Below, in pieces: positions 11,301-20,797 of a DNA stretch of 20,797 bases. The stretch covers positions 1,896-22,692 of the forward strand of contig NAOQ01000394.1 of NCBI GenBank assembly GCA_002751075.1. The letters are read 5' to 3'. The notes beneath the pieces are model-generated. The model was given only the letters and a program-made list of their open reading frames with translations. It was not told the origin of the DNA and searched no databases. The position numbers and the translations under genes are program-made. The DNA is from Ichthyophonus hoferi (lineage: Eukaryota > Opisthokonta > Ichthyosporea > Ichthyophonida > Ichthyophonidae). The stretch's first letter is position 1; the number at the start of each line of letters is the position of its first letter.

Positions 11301-13951
11301 TAATTTTCTTTTGGTGATTGGTGATTCTTATAGCGATCTGTACACCACATATATATATTTGCACCTGTATTTTGTACGAAAGATATGAATATGTATTGGT
11401 TATGATGTATATGCAGTGTTGAATGACGTGGTAGTTTTCCCCTGGCGATTAGATATATATGTAGAGTATAGTGGTGTTCATGTATCCATATAATGTTGCT
11501 ATGGTATTTTGGATAGAGTTAAAAATAATAAAGCTGTTCTACTGGCCGCAACATACTTACGTAAATAATACATTATTGGGCTTTATCATATAAAGAAGTA
11601 CTAATAAATTGTATAAATTGTGTATCTACTATATTATTTTATGGTGTATCGCTTATAGTCATTGATACTTGCTAATACTTACCAATTACAGCACTTCTAC
11701 ATGCGAAGCATTCCATCTATCCTACTTGGTGGGGTTCTCCCCTTTGGTGCTATCTTTATTGAGCTGTTCTTCCTGCTTAACTCCATGTGGTGCGTATGTT
11801 TGTTTATTCCTAACTATACTATACTAGACTATACTTTGTTGTATTTCTGTATTCTTTCATTTATATATAATTATATTACTGTAGCATTATTATAATAATT
11901 ATATTACTATACCAAATCTTGTACATAAGCCTTAAGGTTCACAATTAAGATACGTAGTATTATAACTATATTATATAGTATGTAAAAAATGGTAGAAATG
12001 AAAAGAACAACACTACTATACATATGCACATCATTGTTTTTCTGTAGTTTCATCAATATTCATTGTCTCATAAACTACTCCAGATGTTAATTGAAAGACA
12101 TTTTGTTTAATGATAATATTATTTTAATGTTATCGACCTCCTGCATGATTGTACTATGCCTTCCAGTATTAATAGCAACCTAATCAGATATTTGGAGCTA
12201 TGAGATAACAATAGATCTAACAATAATTAATTACTCATTCACATACTACACTTGGTCTACAGAGAAAGAGATAAGATTACAATATTTAAACTAGTAAAAA
12301 AGCTCACTTGTCTACTATCAATATATACAACTCTACACATATTAACATAAAACTGTTACAGGAATCACAAACTGTATTTCCTTCCCTTCTTCCTGTTCCT
12401 TGTCTTCCTTATCTTAGTGATCTCATGTGCCGAGGTCACCATTCTCCTATGCTATTTCCAGTTGTGCGCTGAGGTATTTATTTCATTTCACTTCTCTCGT
12501 CTACACATGTTATATGACAATGTTATGTCTCTTCTATTGTTGTATGATAGTGTTTTATTATAATGCTATGTTATATTGTTCTATTCTATTGTTATATTTC
12601 ATTCATTGCAATTCCTGTAATATATACTTTCTATTCTCAATTCTTGTTTCCACAATATTTCTTAATAGCATGAACATATATATATCTGCTCAAAGGCATA
12701 TTTATTAGCCTGTATTACAAGGCCTATATTAACTATATATGTCTACATCCTAATAGATTAACAATAACCACGGTTATAGCATATAACATAAAACATATAA
12801 CATATAACATAATATATATATACTCTAATACGCTAACATTATCCATGACGATAACCTCTACCCCTATACCACAGGACTACCACTGGTGGTGGAGGTCGTA
12901 TTTCCGGGGTGCCTCTACGGCGTTCTATCTAATGGTCTACTCTCTTTTCTATTTCTTCACGGCTCTGACCTTTCGCAAGGCCTCCAGCACCTTCCTTTAT
13001 TTTGGGTTTATTACCATGATAGGCTTAGGGTTTGCCGTTATGACTGGTATGTGTTGCTTGTATTAATGTATGAATTGTATTAATATCTGTTATTATCTCT
13101 CTAAGTATCTCTAAGTATGACATGCATTCTGTTGTATTATTTCTTTCTTTGCGTATTACATAACTATATGGTTATTCTCTTTGCTATCCCCCATTTATCA
13201 TACTACCCCTACCCTATATATTTCTTTTCCCTTGCCATCTTATCTTATCGCAAATATACTAATCACATCTTAAAGTCATGTCATTCTCAGTTAATAATTC
13301 GTGCCTGTACCGATCATACTATTACATTAAATTTTTTAACTTTCCCTATAAAGCGAATTAGATGTTCTCAGACTTTCAAGTCTTATTTGCAGTTTTTTCG
13401 GTTATTGATTGTTTTAAAAAGTTTTAAATGTCAAATTCAACAATTAATATAGTAAGTATAGTAAGTGATGTAGTAAGATAATATGCAATATAGTAAAACA
13501 GTTATGTAGTAGTAAGGTAATATATAATATAGTAATATAGTAAAAGTGATATATTAGTTATGATTCTCTACCAGTGTCGCATATACATTACCAGTATCGT
13601 CCAACCACATTTGATGTGTACTACACCCTATCTATTTCTTCCTCTCTTCCTCTCTTTGCCCCTCTCTATCCTCCTCTCCCTCCCTTTATAGAAAATTGAC
13701 ACAATATTCCTATGCACATATATATATGAGGTTGGCTTCCTAAGTATACATGGCTGACCCGACCATTTTCCTCCTTTTTACCGCACACACACATTCATTT
13801 ACCTACACTACATACACTTACACCTCTCTCTCCACTCCCACGATATCACAACATACAAACATACATAATATACATATATGCAGGCTGTGTAGGATTTTTG
13901 TCTTCAATGCTCTTTGTCAGAAAAATTTATGGATCCGTTAAAATCGATTAG
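4648..13951 (+). CDS. TM9SF2: Transmembrane 9 superfamily member 2 (nonaspanin), complete, 16 exons
   Basis: Nonaspanins are nine-pass endosome/Golgi proteins that help sort membrane cargo. Exons: 4648-4746, 5040-5207, 5701-5828, 6196-6286, 6933-7072, 7547-7643, 8338-8411, 8990-9101, 9259-9391, 10262-10439, 10715-10874, 11217-11270, 11692-11789, 12362-12473, 12875-13046, 13884-13951. All junctions are GT-AG and the phases chain into 627 codons ending TAG. The ATG has an in-frame TAA four codons upstream and begins a signal peptide (about 1-20), then GVAPR (25-29). The luminal domain has LFGDR (78-82), Cys98 and Cys102, VVDNM (133-137) and FNHV (175-178). SRWD (249-252) precedes the first membrane span (about 267-290). 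[13 protein letters not shown] (311-323), IPREIPEQ (471-478) and CAEDYHWWWR (546-555) are family signatures. The tail ends K-I-D, fitting the KxD COPI/Golgi signal of the family. Sequence matches TM9SF2 better than TM9SF1, 3 or 4. Length is slightly under human (663) because the luminal loop is shorter. The intron 1 donor (AGG/GTTTGT) is the weakest junction. Confidence 0.95.
5301..5330. repeat. (AT)15 microsatellite in TM9SF2 intron 2
   Basis: Fifteen uninterrupted AT dinucleotides lie in the intron between exons 2 and 3 of the nonaspanin gene. Confidence 0.95.
5876..5903. repeat. GAGAGG purine repeat in TM9SF2 intron 3
   Basis: Several copies of the hexamer GAGAGG/GGGAGA form a purine-only tract about 50 bases after the exon 3 donor. 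The G-triplets are only partly regular, so a G-quadruplex is possible but not obvious. Confidence 0.8.
6831..6905. repeat. CATACATA/ATCATAC repeat in TM9SF2 intron 4
   Basis: Imperfect tandem copies of CATA with ACGATCATAC and ACTATCATAC variants fill the last part of intron 4. The same ACTATCATACATAC words recur at about 8237-8276 in intron 6 of the same gene. Confidence 0.8.
8124..8138 (+). repeat. Short telomere-like TTAGGG motif in TM9SF2 intron 6
   Basis: The sequence reads TAGGGTTAGGGTTAG, about two and a half TTAGGG units. Its approximate complement (ACTAACCCTAACCTAT) lies at about 8304-8319, just upstream of the exon 7 acceptor, so the pair could form a stem in the transcript. Two units are too few to claim a telomeric origin. 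Confidence 0.6.
9107..9214. repeat. TATG/TGTA repeat filling TM9SF2 intron 8
   Basis: Alternating purine-pyrimidine units (TATG, TGTA, TACATG) run for about 108 bases and make up most of this 157-base intron, leaving only the donor and about 44 bases before the exon 9 acceptor. Confidence 0.85.
11031..11091 (+). other. Exon-like segment inside TM9SF2 intron 11
   Basis: A TA-rich acceptor (ATATATATAG at 11021-11030) and a donor (CATTG/GTATAAG) bracket 61 bases open in one frame and ending NNGIPRTI. This recalls NQIPREI encoded by the true exon 12 (11217-11270). Including the segment would add 61 bases and break the frame, and exon 12 matches the family better. It may be chance, a decayed partial copy of exon 12, or a cryptic exon that lowers expression. 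Confidence 0.25.
12779..12823. repeat. ATATAACATA repeat in TM9SF2 intron 14
   Basis: About four imperfect copies of a 10-base ATATAACATA unit, followed by a TA run, lie shortly before the exon 15 acceptor. Confidence 0.8.
13447..13544. repeat. Degenerate ATAGTA repeat in TM9SF2 intron 15
   Basis: About 100 bases are rich in ATAGTAA, TAGTAAG and AATATAGTA words. They resemble the units of the minisatellite at 653-990 but are less regular, suggesting that this sequence class recurs locally. Confidence 0.65.
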
Positions 13952-14738
13952 ATTCATTTCAACCAATCAAACATTTACTAGTTTTATTATAGGAAAGAAT
14001 ATAATAGAATACCACTAGGGTATAGATAGTTAAAAGATATATGAATTAATACATAAACCTGCCCAATGCTTAGATATAAAGTCCATCTAAACTGTTTGTG
14101 TGTATTCCATGTGTTTTTTTATATATATAACTATCAGTTAATGAATTAGTAGGGCAAGAATGCCTATGCGGTCAAAGTTTCTATGGCAATTTCCATAGCA
14201 ATATATTATATATGTACATACGCAATATAAGATTGTGCGCTGGTGTTTATATTATATTTGTATATGTCTAATCTCCTCGTTAATTGGCAGATCACCATAC
14301 ACGTTGCATTATTAAACAATTAATTACTGTCTAAAGTATGTAGTTATAAGATATATATAGTGTATAATGCTAGTGATTGGTTATAGGTCATAAACAATAG
14401 GTCAATTATAACCAATCGTATTATTTCATTTTGATTAATAAAAAGATAAAGCAAAGCACCCAACAAGAGGACCCCACAGTTTCAATGAATGACCAAATTA
14501 GTGATCTCGCCCTTGTTACTCTAAAAATTAAAATTTATACCAATAAGAACAGCCAATCATGGTGGTTGAATGGATCTAGTTTCTATAAATTATAAAAAAG
14601 ATAACACGAATGATATTTTCAATCTTTCAACATTCTATTACATTGTGTCACAGAAATATGAATGAAAAGACCAATCTTATATAAATACATGAGATCCGTT
14701 TATATATATGCTATAGTATATTTTTAGTTAATTCACTG
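13952..14738. other. Spacer between convergent TM9SF2 and NAA50
   Basis: The two stop codons face each other across 787 bases, which must hold the 3' UTRs and poly(A) sites of both genes. On the plus strand, ATTAAA (14311-14316) and AATAAA (14437-14442) are possible TM9SF2 signals 360 and 486 bases after the stop. On the minus strand, AATATA (14722-14717) lies soon after the NAA50 stop. I saw no gene or mobile element. Confidence 0.6.
14437..14442 (+). terminator. Possible TM9SF2 polyadenylation signal (AATAAA)
   Basis: This is the first canonical AATAAA on the plus strand after the TM9SF2 stop codon. In AT-rich DNA the hexamer is common, so support is positional only. Confidence 0.3.
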
Positions 14739-17700
14739 TCAGAGATTGAGGGCTAGAATGTATGCATCAGGTGGTTGGAGTTGCTTGTAGTAATTTGACT
14801 GGACACCATGAATGGTGAAGCCAAATTTACCGTAGAACTTTACCCCTAACTGTGTGTTTATATGAATATGAGAATATGAATGCATGTATGTATATATAGA
14901 TAAGTATTAATGGATATATCTACGTAGATGTGCAACAGTAAACATGTAGAGAGAAATGAGAAAATAATAATATACTGTATTAGTCACAGCCAGTCTCTAT
15001 ACAAATAACCATGTAGAGACACTAGAGTATATGTATACATAAAACATAAAACACATTCATGAGTACTTATATGTATAGAATAGAATAGAGAAAGATGCAT
15101 GAAATAACTCAATAGAAACATAAAACAAATCTAGAGTACTAACTACATTACATAAGATAATATTACCCACTACATCTTTACATATTAATTCATTAGTTAG
15201 CGTATTACCTCTATTGGTATATACTAACACGATCACAAGAATTAAAGACATACTTATAACCACAAGCTTTTCATAGAATACTATTGAACTAACAACCATT
15301 CATAAATTTTTCCTTTGATATATATTGTGGTGTGTATGTATATCAAATATGACTAAATGAATGATTTTAATGTGCTGCTCAATTTATATTCCAAAAAAAA
15401 AAAGCATAATAAAAAATATTAAGTGTTTGGATGATTATATTAATCATAAAAGTCCATATAATATAAAAAAAGATATGTTTATGCATGTATCTACCAGTGA
15501 TGGCAGTAGACTATATGTATGAGTACATAGAGATAGAAAGGCAATATATGTTATGTTTTAAATTCAATGTAATATAGCATAACATAATACACACTATACC
15601 TCGTTAGACACATGTACATGTAAATAGATCTGGCTGATGTTTCCGCTCTTTCTGCAATAGTCTATAATATGCCGTAATAGTGTACTCCCTGTGAAAAGAA
15701 TGGGTGTTTTAAGTTTGGATATAAAATTTAAAAAGACTACGTTATTGGTGAATATGATAGGAAAGACAGGAATAATATAATGAAAGAAATATGTGTGGGG
15801 GAATAGAATGATATGTTAAGGGGCGTGTACAATTAACTATGTCATAGAGTCAATAAAACGACAGCACTTGATAAGCCAAACAACATACGCGGTTAGTCTA
15901 GATTAAAATGATATTGTACAACTGTATATCTGTATTGATGTATTTATGTGTGGGCAATTATCACCATATATATACGCATGTATGTGCGTGGGTTAAAGAA
16001 AAATACACACACCAAACCAGAGAATATATTATATTGGATAGTAATAACTAAAAAAACACACACCAATTCCCATATGTCGATATCTTGCCTGGCAGCCTAG
16101 TGTCATAATGTATACTTTGATATTTTTTCCTTTATGGACCGGTTCTATTCTACCACTCTCTGGTTGGGGTTCAATCTTACTGGTATTGCTATTTTTGCTG
16201 CTCTCAGTCAATGCACACTGCGTGGGTCTGGTAGGGTGGGGTGGCTGGATAGATGGTTGTGTATATACATATAGAGAAGAAAAAGAGAGAGGAAGATAGG
16301 AGATAGGTAGATAGATAGAACAGAATAAAAGGTGTGTAAATGACAAGGTACTTCAAGTATTTCATTTATAAATGATAGTTATAGTTAGATTATACTTCAT
16401 CCTCGATAGATTTATTAGACATACTCATCAACATATATATGCATACTTACACCTCAACCATATCTATTTATCCCAAGACAATACATTAATAAATGCTTTC
16501 ACAATAGTCGCATTCCAAACTATATCAGCATATCACACAATTACAAGCATAATGACAGCAAACATACGCTATTTTCTGCTTGTGTCTCCACATCAATTGC
16601 TCGTTCCTTAAAAACTACTCTCGGGTCTCTATTGAAAGAAAGCCGTGTGGGAGCTTGATTATTCAATGCAGTAAGAGTGGAGAAAGCCAAACAGTCATTC
16701 GTAATCGACGTGGTAGACGTAGTAGACGTGATGGATGTAGTAGAGTTAGTAGTGGTAAGGCAAGGTACATGTGGGGATAGAGTTGTATGGCTGGGTGGAC
16801 CAGTTGGTCCTTCGCTATTGTCTGCACATTCCTCTGGTCGACAACAGATGGCCCCTACTACACTGTCACCCACAAATGCTATTCGTTGGGTAGTCAGATT
16901 ATGGATTGATTAACACATCATATCGATACTGGTAATGGGCGTTAGTGAGGGAAGAGGGTAGAAAGATATGTGTTGTTGAGGGAGATGGAAATAGTAGGAA
17001 TAGAAAGGAAAGAGACAGAACGAAGTAGCAAGAAAACAGAGATTAGAACGAAAATTTGCCGGCCATTATTTGTTTAATTTCATCCTAATCAAAGGATTAT
17101 AAATAATATCATAGATCACCCCATTATCTCTCCAATCACTGCGGTCTCTTAATACCATTGTCTTCTACTTTCTTAAGTCTCCATAACACATTGATGTTTA
17201 GCAACCTAGATTACATATATCTATATCAGCCTAATACTATTATTGATTATGATCCCAAATTAAAATAGGTCGATAGGTTTAAGAGGCAAAAAAAAAAAGA
17301 AAAATGTACACAAATGCACACAAACAATGACCCGATTCCTGCTTCCATATATATGTAGTAGCCCACATCTCCGCACAATCAACCCTCTATTCTAATTTTA
17401 CCCCCTATATATGTTCATATCCATATACAATCAAGCCGAAACACCATGGCCAATCAATAAAAAACAACGCAAGAAAAGACCCAATCAATCAACCCTGTAA
17501 CTACAACACATTGTAGAGTCGGTGGATAAAACTAACACAATAAAACAATAAAAGCAGTATAAAAGAGATTAAATACATACCTAGTTTAACCAATTCATCC
17601 AGGCTCAGTAGACTATTATAAAACTTAGCACTGTAACGTACAGGGAATACCACAGAATGCAGTATTCGAAGAGCCTATGTTCAAGATACCATATATAGGT

Positions 17701-18890
17701 ATAGTGTTAGTCATATAATAGCCTATAGATATATGTATACACATACAGCACTAATATATATATGTGTGTATGTGTGTGTGTGTGTGTGTGGATGTGTGTG
17801 TGCATACATGTGAGTATATATATATATATGTATGGACGCAGGTATATATGTATGTAATTATTGTGTTGCAGCATCTTACTGTCGTCTGGGGCTGGCCCCT
17901 AGCAAAATATGCACTAAATACACAGGTACATAAGAAACATGCCAACATACAAATATGAAAATATGTAAGTTTATACACATACTTATATAACTCTAATACT
18001 TCTATTCCATGACTTTACATTTACAGCAGCAGCCAACCATATAAGGGTTAAATAATCTTATTTATATATAGATGCAGTAGCCAGTAAAATCACCTTCATA
18101 TGTTCGGGTGTTAGATTTCCTAGATGATAGAATGGATCTCGTTTCTTGGTTGGTCGCTATGGCAACCAAACAGTGTTAGACAAGAGATGCTATTGGTCAC
18201 AACCATATGTTGCTCTAGATGCTTAGCGAAGTATATAGATATTATGTAGTTATGGTTATGGTTGTACTTATGATTGTATTAGTAGTAGTGTGGCAATCGT
18301 GGTTTTGTTGACGGGAAAATATAGGTATTTTATTTGAGTAGATAAACAAGCCAACCTACTAGTATATACGTTTTATCATATATAGTATAGTATGTATATC
18401 TATAAAACTATATAAATAAACGTAAATATAGAAATAGGAATAGTATTTTGCCTTTGCATTGTACCAAGTAGGAGTATTCTTGAAAGAAGAAAGAGTGAGT
18501 TAAACCGTACTTTCCCTCCGCCTTCCTCACCCTCCCTTCTAATTAATTATCACACTCTCTCCTAGTCCCACCTTATATCTATATACCTGTCTGCATGTTT
18601 TGCATGTACTCACTGGTGAACCCACTCTATAGCTACCCCACCATACTTAGAAAGGCTACATGGTTACCTACGATAACACTAAAAGAGCAAGGTGTATGAA
18701 AGAAGGAATCGTGGTAGTAGTAGGAGTAGTAAGATTGAAAAGGAAAGAGAGTAAGGAAAGTAGAGGTGACACAGAAAACAGTCAAGAACAGCATAGCCTC
18801 CAAGACAGAGAGACATACTTCCTCCTCTGCCATGTCCGAATCGCAATCCAACCGTTTTCCTGCCGTCAAGGTACTTGTTTGCTCCATCAT
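14739..18890 (-). CDS. NAA50: N-alpha-acetyltransferase 50 (NatE catalytic subunit), complete, 7 exons, with large loop insert
   Basis: NAA50 is a GNAT enzyme that moves acetyl from acetyl-CoA to protein N-termini starting Met-hydrophobic, usually bound to NatA at the ribosome. Exons on the minus strand: 18890-18819, 18156-18094, 17674-17581, 16878-16568, 16217-16064, 15688-15600, 14849-14739. Phases chain into 297 codons and a TGA. The ATG (followed by a second ATG) has an in-frame TGA upstream. Motifs in order: LGNLTPEH (36-43); FPV (55-57) and Tyr59 of the substrate pocket; VVGAICC (83-89); VYIMTLGC (215-222), with Tyr216 matching human Tyr73; acetyl-CoA loop RHMGIG (227-232); YLHV (253-256), with His255 matching catalytic human His112; SNE; FYGKFGF, with Tyr267 matching human Tyr124. 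All key residues are kept. Between Arg90 and Val215 there are 124 residues, against about 9 in human: a Ser/Thr-rich insert split by intron 4. The N-terminus is about 28 residues longer than human and the C-terminus is shorter. Exon 1 and the exon 5 acceptor are the least certain parts. Confidence 0.93.
16696..16755. repeat. In-frame trinucleotide-rich repeat within NAA50 exon 4
   Basis: On the plus strand, imperfect GTAGAC/GTAGTA/GATGTA units recur. On the coding strand they read as Thr, Ser and Ile codons (TTT, NST, TSITSTTSTTSIT pattern, about residues 117-138). Unit length is a multiple of three and the frame stays open, so the array can vary in length without breaking the protein. Confidence 0.75.
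17761..17804. repeat. TG-rich microsatellite in NAA50 intron 2
   Basis: An interrupted (TG)n tract with TA and GA interruptions runs into a (TA)n stretch at about 17816-17828. It lies between NAA50 exons 2 and 3. The open frames across it on both strands are repeat by-products. Confidence 0.85.
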
Positions 18891-18935
18891 GTGCAAGACT
18901 ACTCTTCAAACACTTAGTAAGTGGGATTGATATTT

Positions 18936-18983
<48 letters not shown>

Positions 18984-19838
18984 TGCCTGAACACGTAAGT
19001 ATGCTCTGTGTACCTTTATATAATGGAATATAGTAGTAAGGACTTTATATGACAAAATATTTTCACAACATTTCTTGGTATATCTCTTTCTTTTCCACTA
19101 ATATATGTATTACACGTAATATACAACCACCTGTTTATCACTCGACTGATTATTGCTGTTGTTTGATAATGAAAGCACTGGGGTAAAAGCTGTCGCTACG
19201 TTCAATATACTAATATTTAAAAATCAATAACTAAAATGAAAGTTAAAAGTCACTCACAATATTCATAAGAATTAGAAATAGTTCCCATCATAACGGTAAT
19301 CCAGACGTAACTATAAAAAGTATAAACATAGGGCAATAAATATAATAATATACCAATTGTAACAGTCTATTAAGTATAATCGAGAGAAATGAGCAGACAA
19401 AGCCACAGAGAAAGATAGAACAATTGCCACTATATATGGTTATTTTAAGGGTTGACATTCTTGAGTGAGGTCATGATTGTTGACTATCATTTGTATAGTT
19501 TTTATCTTATATATGAGAATGACTTCGATACTATTTTGGCTATAAACTAAATAATACTTCCCAAACTACGTAAAAAAAGATAAAAGAGTAAATATCTAAT
19601 AATAAGATTTTTGAAATTAGGTTTCAGACAGAAATTTACTTTGTGCAAATGATAAGTGATTCATTAGCAACTATTTGGTAGAATAGTTGACGTAACATCA
19701 TGATCTCATGGGTCACGCATTCCTGAATAGATCTAGATCGCAAAGGATAAAATAACTAAAATATAGATCGATCGGATAAACAGACCATGCATAAAATACG
19801 AAGACAAATAATAAATATAATTAATGGTATCTGACAAA
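18891..19838. other. NAA50 upstream region and spacer
   Basis: These roughly 950 bases separate the NAA50 start codon from the next plus-strand exon candidate. They hold the (GA)21 tract and otherwise AT-rich sequence without a convincing open frame. The promoter of NAA50, and of the right-hand gene if that is real, should lie here. Confidence 0.5.
18939..18980. repeat. (GA)21 microsatellite upstream of NAA50
   Basis: Twenty-one perfect GA units end about 50 bases before the NAA50 start codon; in NAA50 orientation it is a (TC)21 pyrimidine tract. GA/TC tracts near starts can act as GAGA-factor sites or as 5' UTR elements in animals, but no such role can be shown here. Confidence 0.95.
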
Positions 19839-19945
19839 ATGGGGCTAGTTTTAATAGGCACTAGCAAGCCGCTGCAGGGATGTATAAGAGGAATAAGGCC
19901 TTGTTGCATGAGACGATGTCTGTGTAATGCGACTATACCCACTGG
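19839..19945 (+). CDS. Candidate first exon of an unrecognised gene
   Basis: In a patch visibly richer in GC than its surroundings, an ATG opens 35 codons plus two bases up to a strong donor (ACTGG/GTAAGG). The peptide begins MGLVLIGTSKPLQG and is rich in Arg and Cys further on. Its phase 2 end joins in frame with the exon candidate at 20403. The minus strand of the same patch is also open and has an acceptor-like TACATACAG near 19958, so orientation is not certain. I recognise no family. Confidence 0.28.
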
Positions 19946-20402
19946 GTAAGGCATTGCTGTATGTAAAGTATAATAGGCACTGGGACATATTGACGTAAGG
20001 TTTAACAATAGTTCACACAGTGAGAGACGACAAATGGCATGTTATTAAGGCATGTTTGCAATTTCAACACTCGCTTTCAAACATATACATAGTTGTATAT
20101 AATGTACGTGTAGTATACATATACTGTATCCATATGATACATATATATATATTATATACACATCATAGTCATATTTTATTCATATAGTGTTTCCTCTTGT
20201 TTTTTATTTCTCCTTTTCCCTCTATTATGTTTTTATCATTCTACAGTGCTTTATCACAACATTTTCTAAAAACATATTAAATTTTATTTTTATGAACCCG
20301 TTTCCTTACCTTTACAACACGAACATGTGTACCTTATCTTACCTTACCTTTACTTGCGTACACTCACTTCTATATACATATTATATATATACATATATAT
20401 AG

Positions 20403-20529
20403 TACCTCTCAAATTGCTAAAGATAATATATCGTCAAAAACAAACCCACAAGCTACGGATTATAGTACTTATTTGGAGAAGGCAAGAAAAAGTCTGGCAG
20501 AAAAATTACTTCAACAGCATAAGAATAGG
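20403..20529 (+). CDS. Candidate exon of an unrecognised gene, off the right edge
   Basis: After an acceptor (CATATATATAG ending at 20402), one base plus 42 codons stay open to a possible donor (AGG/GTGGGT); without splicing the frame reaches TAG at 20551-20553. The peptide is hydrophilic and helix-forming: SQIAKDNISSKTNPQATD, then YLEKARKSLAEKLLQQ. That is far more protein-like than chance frames in this AT-rich DNA. Phase fits the candidate at 19839-19945, giving a start divergent from NAA50. The short Arg-rich leader and charged helix could suit an organelle-targeted or coiled-coil protein, but that is conjecture. Confidence 0.42.
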
Positions 20530-20797
20530 GTGGGTGTCATGGCTCTATCATAGTGCACCTTTTAAAAACAAATATTGGTTATGTGATGTTTTTCATATAT
20601 GATAATTGATCTGTTTTTATGTTTTTATTTTATTTTTTGCTGTCAGGCTTATTGTTTATTTTTTCTCTTTTATTTTTTATTTTTACGTAATAGTGTGTTT
20701 TTTCTCAGCCCAATATACACAATATTAGTATAGAATCAATAGTAATGGTGTATGTCAACAATCAGTTATAAAATATATAGCAGAATTCCTTATTACA
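20530..20797. other. AT-rich right margin
   Basis: The last 270 bases are T-rich and A-rich, with a TTTTTATTTT-type tract at about 20614-20685. No exon or structured element is evident. It may be the following intron or the 3' flank of the candidate gene on its left. Confidence 0.5.

Noticed and set aside
13117-13452. 111-codon plus-strand frame
   Set aside because: It is within TM9SF2 intron 15; exons 15 and 16 join in phase and complete the family C-terminus without it.
16029-16346. Minus-strand frame taken as one 105-codon gene
   Set aside because: Only its middle (16217-16064) is NAA50 exon 5; the upstream part is pyrimidine-rich intron and the downstream part follows the donor.
18660-18917. 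Plus-strand 85-codon frame opposite NAA50 exon 1
   Set aside because: It is antisense shadow and intron; the minus strand has the start, in-frame upstream stop, donor and phase match to exon 2.
1-20797. Search for transposons, retroelements, CRISPR arrays, rRNA and phage or virus genes
   Set aside because: No reverse transcriptase, transposase, integrase or capsid-like motifs, no paired terminal repeats and no regularly spaced repeats were seen by eye.

Overview
The window is AT-rich nuclear DNA from an intron-dense eukaryote. Coding sequence is split into short exons with GT-AG introns of about 150 to 870 bases. Three conserved housekeeping genes can be rebuilt by chaining exons whose splice phases agree and whose translations match family sequences I know from memory. 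All three resemble their animal orthologues, especially the first residues of the TFIIIC subunit and the TM9SF2-type protein. I therefore infer an animal or close unicellular relative. A sponge or other early-branching animal is a guess from composition and gene structure only.

Layout. Positions 1-2196, minus strand: the 5' end of GTF3C1 (TFIIIC largest subunit), with two firm exons (2196-2142, 1560-1430) and less certain exons further left; the gene runs off the left edge. Positions 2197-4647: spacer between two divergent genes, with two unproven open frames (2670-2942 plus, 3494-3784 minus). Positions 4648-13951, plus strand: a complete 16-exon TM9SF2-type nonaspanin gene predicting 627 residues. 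Positions 13952-14738: short spacer between converging genes. Positions 18890-14739, minus strand: a complete 7-exon NAA50 (N-alpha-acetyltransferase 50) gene predicting 297 residues, with a Ser/Thr-rich insert of about 115 residues inside the acetyltransferase fold. Positions 18891-20797: the NAA50 upstream region with a (GA)21 tract, then two phase-compatible exon candidates (19839-19945, 20403-20529) of an unrecognised plus-strand gene leaving the right edge.

The genes do not form a pathway. One acts in RNA polymerase III transcription, one in endomembrane cargo sorting and one in co-translational N-terminal acetylation. Introns and spacers are full of simple repeats (TA, CATA, TATG, TG, GA and an ATAGT-type minisatellite). 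I recognised no transposon, retroelement, CRISPR array, rRNA or tRNA, and no previously undescribed system. The most unusual item is the enlarged NAA50.
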